Source of the DNA: Dehalococcoidia bacterium
GTDB taxonomy: Bacteria > Chloroflexota > Dehalococcoidia > SAR202 > UBA11138
DNA: 12,835 nt
Direction of reading: 5' to 3'
NCBI GenBank assembly: GCA_012270625.1
Contig: JAAXHZ010000165.1
Location: 1-12,835 of the forward strand
A program made the translations under genes and the position numbers. Below the pieces are notes generated by a model, which did not search any database, was not told the DNA's origin, and saw only the letters and a list, made by a program, of their open reading frames with translations. This document shows positions 7,521 through 12,835 of this stretch, piece after piece. Position 1 is the stretch's first letter, and each line of letters begins with the position of its first letter.

Positions 7521-7696
7521 AGAGCTAGCCGAAATCTCCCAATGGCTGCATGTCAGATCGAAGAGTCTGGAGTGGAGGTCAGCGATAAGCCGAAAGCAAG
7601 AGACGTTAGCGCGAACTGTCCCAGCGCTCCCTGGACATGAGGCAGAGGAGCAAAGGCTCCTCTGCCCGGTTGACTATGTAAAGGTGTGTAGGTGTT
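7521..7696. other. Gap between binding-protein gene and propeller gene
   Basis: 176 bases without a credible gene; its one feature is the strong hairpin at 7641-7666. No -35/-10 pair for the propeller gene was seen on the minus strand. GGGAGA lies about 14 bases before the ATG at 7520, a rather distant ribosome site. Confidence 0.4.
7641..7666 (-). terminator. Perfect 11-bp stem-loop after the binding-protein gene (partial terminator or 3' stabiliser)
   Basis: GGCAGAGGAGC (7641-7651) and GCTCCTCTGCC (7656-7666) pair perfectly around a four-base loop, starting 30 bases after the stop codon of the solute-binding protein gene. No T-run follows on the minus strand, so complete intrinsic termination is unlikely. 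Stem-loops in this position commonly protect or partly terminate the binding-protein message so that it is made in excess of the permeases. That role here is inference. Confidence 0.5.
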
Positions 7697-9640
7697 CTAC
7701 CTGTAGGTGGGCAGCACGTACTCAGGATCCGGAACTCCGCCCACTGCGACCTGCCTGCCCCTGCGCGGATGGAACGATGCGATTGCATCTGGATTGTAGA
7801 GTGAGCCGCGCTCGCCCTGTGCCACGCCGGTGTCAAGGTGGTTCTCGTAGAGGAAATCCATCCACTCGATGGTCAGCTCTTCAAGCTTGAGTTCATCGGT
7901 GGGGTTGGCGTTCTTATCAATCGCTACGCGAGAACCCAGAGGATACTCAGCTCCTGCGTTGTAGCCGCCCGGCGCGGTGAGCGCGGTGTGCCACTGCTCG
8001 GTGTCCCACGTCATGGGAGTGCTGCCGCAGCAGTTGCGAGCGTACATGCCCTTGGCGGTCCGGTTGATCTTGCTAGGCCGGAAGGTCGCGTAGGGCTGCT
8101 TGTCCAGAACCGAGGGTACTCCGAATATCTGCAGCCAGTTGGCCGCGACTGCCTCGGCCATCTCTACTCTGACACCGCTCGGTCCGGTCCACTGTTCGAT
8201 CGTAATGTCATCTACGCTGTTGCCAGCGGCTTCCCACTCCCCTGCCCACTCGTCAAATATCTCTTTGGCGCGCGCAGGGTCATATGGGTCTCCCCAGCGA
8301 TCGCCGTACTTGATGAGGAATGCCGATTCCTGGTAGGCCTGTGGCGACAGGACGACCTTGCCGATGCCCTCTAGCACCGAATCTACGATTGCCTGCCGGT
8401 CAACCGCCATGAAGAACGCCTGACGCCATTTCCTGGCGGTGGCGTTGCAAGCCTCGTCGTCCATCTCGCAGACCCATGGCAGCGACGTATCTAGGTCTCT
8501 ATCGAGCGGGTCTCCGCTTCTTGGCTGCTCAGTCTCCCAGTAGTTGCCTTGCCACATCAGGTGGTACGTAGCAATGCTCTCATTGGGGATCTTCTTGAAG
8601 CCTTTTTCGAACAGCGCGGGCCAGTCCTTGGTCTCGAGCTCGGCGATCTGGGCCTCGTTGGTCTCCATCATCGCCACGCGAGTGAAGGACTCAGGAACCT
8701 CCAGGTATCGCCAGTCCCTCACAAAGGGGACTTTCTCCCAAACGTTTTCGAGGTCGGGTCGGGCTGTCACGATCACGTGGCGCTGAGCTATCCACTCGAC
8801 CATTTCGTAGGGACCGCTGCCGAGCATGTTTTCCTGCATCCACTCGGAGCCGTTCTCGTCGAACGCCCGCTTGGGCGCGACGCCGATTGGCTCAGTGTGG
8901 TCGCTCGCGGCCAGGAGTCCTTTGACTCCGAACGGCGTCCAGTTGAGTCTCACGACGTACTTGCCGAGAGCATCCAGCCTGCCGACTTCCGGCCATGGAA
9001 GGGTGTCATGTACGGCCTCTGGGGTTAGAACCGGATTTCCGGCGTTCCAGCTCCAGGCTATGTCCTCGGCCGTCAGCTCGCCCCAGCCCTTGTGGAACTG
9101 CACGCCTTCACGAATGTTGAAGTCGGTGTAGGAGAAGTCTGGAGCCATTTCCCAGGACTCAGCCAGCCACGGATGGTACGTGAGGACCCCTTTGCTGTCG
9201 ATGTCGCCGTGCATAAGCGCTTCCTGAACGCGCGTCATGGCGAGAGTCTGCCAGTTCGGGGCAAAAGTGGGCCAGCCGCTCGGCGTCGCGATGGAACTGG
9301 CCGCCACGGTTATTGTACCCGTAGGCGTAATCGGGCCGGTCATCGCTGGGACTTGCACCTCTACCTCTTTGACGACCACCTTCTCAACGGGTACCTCTTT
9401 GACGACCTCCTTCTGAACCACCTTCTCGACTTCTACCTCTTTGACCACTTCCTTCTCAACGGGTACCTCTTTCACCACCTCCTTGACCACCACCTTCTCT
9501 ACAGGCACCTCCTTGACCACCTCCACTACTTGGGGTTGTGCGGCCGGCTCTTCCGCAGCCCCGCATCCAAAGGTGAGCGCCAGGGTGGCCACAGCCGCCA
9601 CAATAGCCATCACCCATGAGATGAGCTTTCTCGTCCGCAT
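7697..9640 (-). CDS. ABC transporter family-5 substrate-binding lipoprotein with Val/Lys/Glu stalk
   Basis: A 647-residue exported protein. I chose ATG 9640 because GGAGG lies 8 bases upstream and a classical signal peptide follows (MRTRK, then a hydrophobic run to residue 25). A GTG at 9670 would only add ten polar residues. C26 in LTFGC is the probable lipidation site, with a non-ideal lipobox. Residues 38-98 are a Val/Lys/Glu repeat stalk. The mature domain (about 105-647) has the SBP_bac_5 pattern: an early ESWEMAPDFSYTDFNIREGVQFH-type segment (residues about 165-190), then GSGPYEMVEW near 285, and QAFFMAVDRQAIVDSVL near 415. The family binds peptides, nickel, oligosaccharides or sugar acids for DppBC-type permeases, which lie downstream at 6102-4222. 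The long stalk should hold the binding domain away from the membrane. The ligand cannot be deduced. Confidence 0.92.
   Translation of the reverse strand: MRTRKLISWVMAIVAAVATLALTFGCGAAEEPAAQPQVVEVVKEVPVEKVVVKEVVKEVPVEKEVVKEVEVEKVVQKEVVKEVPVEKVVVKEVEVQVPAMTGPITPTGTITVAASSIATPSGWPTFAPNWQTLAMTRVQEALMHGDIDSKGVLTYHPWLAESWEMAPDFSYTDFNIREGVQFHKGWGELTAEDIAWSWNAGNPVLTPEAVHDTLPWPEVGRLDALGKYVVRLNWTPFGVKGLLAASDHTEPIGVAPKRAFDENGSEWMQENMLGSGPYEMVEWIAQRHVIVTARPDLENVWEKVPFVRDWRYLEVPESFTRVAMMETNEAQIAELETKDWPALFEKGFKKIPNESIATYHLMWQGNYWETEQPRSGDPLDRDLDTSLPWVCEMDDEACNATARKWRQAFFMAVDRQAIVDSVLEGIGKVVLSPQAYQESAFLIKYGDRWGDPYDPARAKEIFDEWAGEWEAAGNSVDDITIEQWTGPSGVRVEMAEAVAANWLQIFGVPSVLDKQPYATFRPSKINRTAKGMYARNCCGSTPMTWDTEQWHTALTAPGGYNAGAEYPLGSRVAIDKNANPTDELKLEELTIEWMDFLYENHLDTGVAQGERGSLYNPDAIASFHPRRGRQVAVGGVPDPEYVLPTYR
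9347..9529 (-). repeat. Tandem repeat encoding Val/Lys/Glu stalk
   Basis: Codes for residues 38-98 of the binding protein. A 14-residue unit VVKEVPVEKxVVKE occurs at 41-54, 55-68 and 79-92, with a shortened variant at 69-78 and a final VEVQVP. The DNA shows matching repeats of the complement of GTGGTCAAGGAGGT-like units. The pattern is typical of Chloroflexota binding lipoproteins as I recall them. Confidence 0.8.
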
Positions 9641-9781
9641 ACTACCGACCTCCTCTCGTATCACAGCCACGCAAGGCGCCTAGACTGGCCGCCCAGCGCA
9701 CGCATGCCACCCCGTCTGCCTGCCTGGCAATCGGATAAGCACGCTGCAACTCCCCAACACACAATTCAGGAGCGTGTCCGC

Positions 9782-9810
9782 TTTCTAACAGACATCAACT
9801 AGGTTGTCAA
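9782..9810 (-). promoter_or_regulatory. Sigma70-like promoter for binding-protein operon
   Basis: On the minus strand TTGACA (9810-9805) is followed after 17 bases by TAGAAA (9787-9782), a perfect -35 and a 4/6 -10 at ideal spacing. The start would be near 9775, giving a leader of about 135 bases before ATG 9640. The -35 lies within a TTGTCA/TTGTCA direct repeat of 9-base period, which could be a regulator site. Confidence 0.55.
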
Positions 9811-9860
9811 CATTGTCACCGACTGAGAGAGAAGTGTAAAACTCGATCAACAGTAGTCTC

Positions 9861-9887
9861 GTCACTCCCGAGAAAGCGGGAGTCCAC
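9861..9887. repeat. REP-like inverted repeat (ACTCCCG-N6-CGGGAGT)
   Basis: Perfect 7-bp arms at 9864-9870 and 9877-9883 around AGAAAG, flanked by GTC on the left and CCAC on the right. It resembles a widespread dispersed intergenic palindrome with the pattern GTCATTCCCG, six-base loop, CGGGAATCCA, here with C/G in place of T/A. It lies between the two divergent promoters and could separate them. Confidence 0.5.
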
Positions 9888-9893
9888 CTCATA

Positions 9894-9930
9894 TGATATG
9901 ATGTCGCAATAATTAGGCATATGATTAGGC
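9894..9930 (+). promoter_or_regulatory. Extended -10 promoter overlapping a candidate metalloregulator site
   Basis: TGATATGAT at 9894-9902 is an extended -10 box (TGn followed by TATGAT), with no good -35. Just downstream ATTAGGC occurs twice in direct orientation (9912-9918 and 9924-9930), 12 bases apart. TTAGG is the half-site of DtxR/IdeR-type metal repressors, although their operators are inverted rather than direct. The position across the expected start of transcription suits repression of the metal transporter. Confidence 0.35.
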
Positions 9931-9988
9931 CCATAATCGATCACTCGGAGCCAACACCGTCGCGGCTAGCTGAAAGCGGGTTCAGACG

Positions 9989-10810
9989 ATGCAGACATCC
10001 ACACGATCATCGCCGGTCGGAGCCGGCCAGCACTCGACAGACGAGTGCCGCGAGTTAGCCGCGCCCCTGTCGGCTGAAGGAGTGACGGTGTATCGGGGTG
10101 GTATCCGCGTTCTGGAAAATGTGACCTTCACCGCGGGGCCTAACAGTCTTATGGGGGTTGTAGGGCCCAATGGAGCGGGCAAGAGCACCCTGTTCAACGC
10201 TATCGTGGGTCTGCTTCAGGTCGATGAGGGCCAGGTGCTGATCCACGGGAGGCCCGTCGATACCGCGCGTGAGCTGATCGCCTATGTTCCCCAGCATGAA
10301 AACGTCAACTGGCGCGTTCCGATGAGCGTCTGGGACGTGGTCATGCAGGGCAGAACCAAGAAAGTTGGCTGGCTCCGCAGGCCTGGCGGTGAGGACAGAC
10401 AGGCGGCGGAAGCGGCCCTGGAGCAGGTGGGGATGCTCGACCGAAGGACGTCTTTGGTCAGCAATTTGTCTGGCGGACAGCGTCAGCGCGTGTTCGTTGC
10501 TCGCGCTCTAGCGCAGGGAGCGGACGTTCTGCTTCTCGACGAAGCGTTCAGCGGTGTTGATATTGCATCGCAAGAAGCGCTGGTCACTGTGCTCCACGAG
10601 CTGAGGGATCAGGGGCGAACAATCCTGCTGTCATCTCACGATATAGGACACGTCGCTCACTACTGTGATGAGTGCCTTTGCATAAACTGCCGGGTCTGCG
10701 CTTGCGGCGCTCCTGAAGAGGTGCTGACGCCAGAGGTGCTGATAGAGATGTACGGGCCGCACGGTGTCGGATCGATTCATGGAAGGGCCCTCGATGGACA
10801 TCATCACTGA
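9989..10810 (+). CDS. Metal ABC transporter ATPase, Zn/Mn/Fe (ABC-3) type, with cysteine cluster
   Basis: A 273-residue cytoplasmic ATPase. Walker A is GPNGAGKST (59-67), the Q-loop is Q102 in YVPQHENVNW, the ABC signature is LSGGQ (160-164), Walker B is VLLLDE (180-185) and the switch is H217 in SSHD. The Q-loop context and the C-terminal EEVLTPEVLIEMYG are those of ZnuC/MntB/SitB-type ATPases feeding ABC-3 permeases, and that permease follows with a 17-base overlap. Metal specificity cannot be fixed. Two oddities stand out: C226, C229, C231, C234, C237 and C239 form a dense cluster in a segment usually hydrophobic, and the protein ends in HHH. The N-terminus (about 28 residues before GVTVYRGG) is longer than usual, and the ribosome site before ATG 9989 is weak (GCGGG), so the true start could be internal. 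Confidence 0.92.
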   Translation: MQTSTRSSPVGAGQHSTDECRELAAPLSAEGVTVYRGGIRVLENVTFTAGPNSLMGVVGPNGAGKSTLFNAIVGLLQVDEGQVLIHGRPVDTARELIAYVPQHENVNWRVPMSVWDVVMQGRTKKVGWLRRPGGEDRQAAEAALEQVGMLDRRTSLVSNLSGGQRQRVFVARALAQGADVLLLDEAFSGVDIASQEALVTVLHELRDQGRTILLSSHDIGHVAHYCDECLCINCRVCACGAPEEVLTPEVLIEMYGPHGVGSIHGRALDGHHH

Positions 10811-11654
10811 AGCGGTACTCGCTCCCTTCCAGTACAGCTTCATGGTTCGGGCGCTGTTTGTGTCCGTTCTCGTCGGCGTAATGTGCCCGGTACTCGGCGC
10901 TTACGTCGTAGTCAGAGGTCTTGGGTTCATGAGCGATGGCCTGGCACACTCGCTTCTACCCGGGCTGGTCGTTGCCGCTCTTGTTGTGGCAGTCGTATCT
11001 TCCGAATGGATCGTTCTGGTTCCCAATGCCATAGCGTTCGCGCTGCTGATCGGTTACCTGTCCAAGCGCACAGGCCTGAGCGAGGACACCGCCATTGGTA
11101 TCTTATTCGCCGGGTTGTTCGCATTGGGCCTGACGATGCTGACGGCGGCGCGTGGGCTGAAAGTCAGCCTGGAATCGGTATTGCTGGGACAGGTGCTTGG
11201 TGTGTCTCGTGGCGACGTCATAGTGACTGCCGCGCTGGCGGTCGTCGTGGTCGCGCTGCTGTTGGCGCTGCACAAAGAGATGGTATTCGCCACCTTCGAC
11301 CCGCTGGGCGCCTCGGTCATGGGCTTGCCCACCCAGGCTCTGGACTATGTACTTCTGGTTCTACTGGCCGTGGTGATCCTTATCGCGTTGCAGGCGGTTG
11401 GTATCGTGCTTGTGATTTCGATGCTGATAACCCCCGCGGCGGCGGCCCAGCTGCTAACGCAGCGGTTCAGCTTGGCAATGGCGGTCGGAGCTGCTATCGG
11501 CGTAGCTTCCGCTATCATCGGTCTGTACGTGTCCTTCCACTACAACCTTGCGTCCGGCCCCGTCATGGCGCTGTCTGCGACTGGGTTCTTCATACTAGCG
11601 CTGGTCATGAAACAGGGCTCCGCGCGCATCGGGGGCCGCATGGCCAGAGCTTAG
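10794..11654 (+). CDS. Metal ABC transporter permease, ABC-3 family
   Basis: A 286-residue inner-membrane protein. I chose ATG 10794 because GGAAGGG lies just upstream and the protein then begins MDIITEAVLAPFQYSFMVRA, typical of the family. GTG 10764 and ATG 10779 are in frame but give less usual starts. About eight helices are visible. Family signatures are YVVVRGLGFMSDGLAHSLLPG (early; positions about 37-57) and the C-terminal AVGIVLVISMLITPAAAAQLLT, followed by SGPVMAL. It forms the membrane channel for the ATPase just upstream and overlaps it by 17 bases, implying translational coupling. The periplasmic metal-binding protein that normally completes the system is not adjacent on either side. 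The stop is TAG, and no hairpin terminator was seen after it. Confidence 0.92.
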   Translation: MDIITEAVLAPFQYSFMVRALFVSVLVGVMCPVLGAYVVVRGLGFMSDGLAHSLLPGLVVAALVVAVVSSEWIVLVPNAIAFALLIGYLSKRTGLSEDTAIGILFAGLFALGLTMLTAARGLKVSLESVLLGQVLGVSRGDVIVTAALAVVVVALLLALHKEMVFATFDPLGASVMGLPTQALDYVLLVLLAVVILIALQAVGIVLVISMLITPAAAAQLLTQRFSLAMAVGAAIGVASAIIGLYVSFHYNLASGPVMALSATGFFILALVMKQGSARIGGRMARA

Positions 11655-11750
11655 GAGGTATGGGTCGGCGCCTATCACGCCGCAGGGAGGTGGTTGGCCC
11701 ACGGACGATAGCCTCGTATTGCGGAGAGCGCACTGGCAGTACTCCTGGCT

Positions 11751-12835
11751 GTGGCGCTGGGCATGATCGTCGTGGCTGTCGCGACGCCCGCGCTCGCGCA
11801 GTCTTCCGATCCAGGTGACCCGCTGGCCCTCTACGACAGAAACGATAGCGGTGTCATAGACGGGCACGAGTTCATCCTGGCTTTTGTGGACTATCTCGAC
11901 GGTCGCATCGACGCCACGCTGCTGATGAGGGTCAGGGGGCTGTATCTGTCGACGGTCGCGACCGGAGCGAGTCAGGCCACATCGAGTCAGGAGGGCTTCT
12001 GGTACGACGCGTGTAATGATTACGACGGCGTGGTCGCAGGCACTACGAAGGACCGGAAGATCGATCGAGCCGAAGTCATTGAGGCAATTAACGACTACCT
12101 GTTTGACGAAACAATCACACGGGATACCGTACTGACTGTCATCGAGTGCTACTACTCCACCACTGCCCACATGGTGCGCTTCGCTACAACCACGTACTCG
12201 GTGAATGAGGGCGAAACAGTGGCCATCACGCTCGAGATGAGACAGCCTCACAGCACGAGCACAGTCGAGGTCCCGGTAGAGGTGGTGGGCGGTAGTGCGA
12301 ATATAGGAGATTTCGGCTTTCAGCAGGGGGCAGGCGCCACTACAACGGCAAAGTTCGCAGTTGGCGCGACAACGACTGAGTTCGACATATACACAACAGA
12401 GGACACTGTTGCCGAAAGCAACGAGACGGTCATACTGAGCTTCGGGGTCTTCTCGACATCGACTATGCCCATGGATGTCCACCCAAGCTCCCAGATGGGG
12501 ACTACGACGGTCACGATTGTGGAACTGCCTCCCTCGACCAACAGGGCACCCACTGTCAACATAATCACTTCGGGACAAAGCGTGGACGGCGGTCAGCGAG
12601 TCAGCTTGGATGCAACCGCGTCCGATCCCGACGGGGATTCTCTGACGTACAGTTGGTCGGGGTCAGGATCATTTGACGACTCCTCCGCCTTGGACACGAC
12701 GTGGACGGCTCCTGCGGCGCAGAGTTCAGACCGCACGTACAGCTTGACCATTACAGTTTCGGACGGAAGTCTAACAGCCTCGGCCTCTGTGTCATTTACT
12801 GTTCGGATGAGACCATCGACGCCGCCCCTCGGCGC
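11751..12835 (+). CDS. Secreted EF-hand/Calx-beta/PKD-like protein, 3' end beyond window, uncertain 5' end
   Basis: Direct translation gives 361 codons with no stop to the window edge. From GTG 11751 it begins MALGMIVVAVATPALAQ, a signal-peptide core with an ALA-Q cleavage site but no basic residues. An EF-hand loop is exact at 29-40 (D-x-N-x-S-G-x-I-D-x-x-E), followed by a helix. A second, degenerate one ends at 103-108 (KIDRAE) with IEAINDYLF. About 143-250 resembles Calx-beta (YSVNEGETVAITLEM, later VAESNETVILSF). From about 263 (NRAPTVNI) a PKD/cadherin-like Ig domain has SLDATASDPDGDSLTYSW and YSLTITVSDG. Such proteins are calcium-stabilised cell-surface or secreted adhesins; no enzyme domain is visible so far. 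The frame is closed by TAG 11709-11711 and has no normal start before 11751, so the true N-terminus may lie across a frameshift. It starts 96 bases after the permease and may be unrelated to metal uptake. Confidence 0.72.
   Translation, partial: MALGMIVVAVATPALAQSSDPGDPLALYDRNDSGVIDGHEFILAFVDYLDGRIDATLLMRVRGLYLSTVATGASQATSSQEGFWYDACNDYDGVVAGTTKDRKIDRAEVIEAINDYLFDETITRDTVLTVIECYYSTTAHMVRFATTTYSVNEGETVAITLEMRQPHSTSTVEVPVEVVGGSANIGDFGFQQGAGATTTAKFAVGATTTEFDIYTTEDTVAESNETVILSFGVFSTSTMPMDVHPSSQMGTTTVTIVELPPSTNRAPTVNIITSGQSVDGGQRVSLDATASDPDGDSLTYSWSGSGSFDDSSALDTTWTAPAAQSSDRTYSLTITVSDGSLTASASVSFTVRMRPSTPPLG

Larger units (their letters stand above)
9641..9988. other. Divergent control region between importer and metal-transporter operons
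   Basis: 348 bases with no gene. It contains the SBP ribosome site (9649-9653), a sigma70-like promoter on the minus strand (9782-9810), TTGTCA direct repeats (9804-9809 and 9813-9818), a REP-like inverted repeat (9861-9887), and an AT-rich stretch with an extended -10 and a TTAGGC tandem repeat (9894-9930) facing the metal-transporter genes. The roughly 130-base leader of the minus-strand transcript shows no clear riboswitch fold by eye. Confidence 0.6.

Noticed and set aside
9347..9529. Repeated segment considered as a non-coding tandem repeat or origin iterons
   Set aside because: The repeats keep one reading frame and encode a known type of stalk directly after a lipoprotein signal.
9641..9775. 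Leader of the importer transcript considered as a riboswitch
   Set aside because: No recognisable aptamer core or terminator/antiterminator pair could be traced by eye.
10883..11818. Plus-strand 311-codon ORF overlapping the metal permease
   Set aside because: It is the shifted frame of the permease, rich in Arg/Gly/Cys. Only its tail from 11660 is of interest, as a possible N-terminus for the next gene.
11595..12578. Long minus-strand ORF (327 codons) opposite the Calx-beta gene
   Set aside because: No family resemblance; Arg/Cys/His-rich translation typical of an antisense frame. The plus strand here has clear EF-hand, Calx-beta and PKD-like patterns.

Overview
The window is about 58% GC by eye and reads as a chromosomal segment of an uncultured bacterium, most likely Chloroflexota of the SAR202/Dehalococcoidia type (inference, moderate confidence). 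Three things point there. The family-5 solute-binding lipoprotein sits on a long Val/Lys/Glu-repeat stalk. The right end encodes a secreted protein with EF-hand-like calcium-loop segments followed by Calx-beta and PKD-like domains. An enolase-superfamily enzyme lies among transport genes, and SAR202 genomes are reported to have many enolase paralogues. There is no rRNA, tRNA, CRISPR array, transposase or phage gene.

Minus strand, 9640 down to 1: eight genes face the same way. In order of transcription they are: a family-5 ABC substrate-binding lipoprotein; a lipoprotein carrying an eight-repeat PQQ-like beta-propeller; the two DppB/DppC-type ABC permeases; an enolase-superfamily (mandelate racemase-like) enzyme; an SMP-30/gluconolactonase-like lactonase; a membrane-anchored extracytoplasmic protein that is probably another propeller; and a DUF318/ArsP-type permease whose C-terminus lies beyond the window. 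The first four look like one uptake unit and the last four like a compact catabolic/export unit. A 256-base gap with a REP-like palindrome separates them. Lactonase plus acid-sugar dehydratase chemistry beside an importer suggests a locus for taking up and degrading sugar acids, lactones or related oligomers. The substrate cannot be read from sequence. No DppD/DppF-type ATPase is present for this importer.

9641-9988 is a divergent control region. It holds a good sigma70-like promoter for the minus-strand unit, a REP-like inverted repeat, an extended -10 candidate for the plus strand, and a TTAGGC tandem repeat that could be a metalloregulator site.

Plus strand, 9989 to 12835: an ABC-3 family (Zn/Mn/Fe-type) metal transporter ATPase and its permease, overlapping by 17 bases and without a binding protein in view. 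The ATPase carries an unusual six-cysteine cluster. Next comes a secreted EF-hand/Calx-beta/PKD-like protein that runs off the right edge and whose 5' end seems frame-disrupted.

Two genes at the window edges (1-893 and 11751-12835) are open at the edge and were found by direct translation. Two genes (6102 and 11751) lack a normal start codon where the protein ought to begin.
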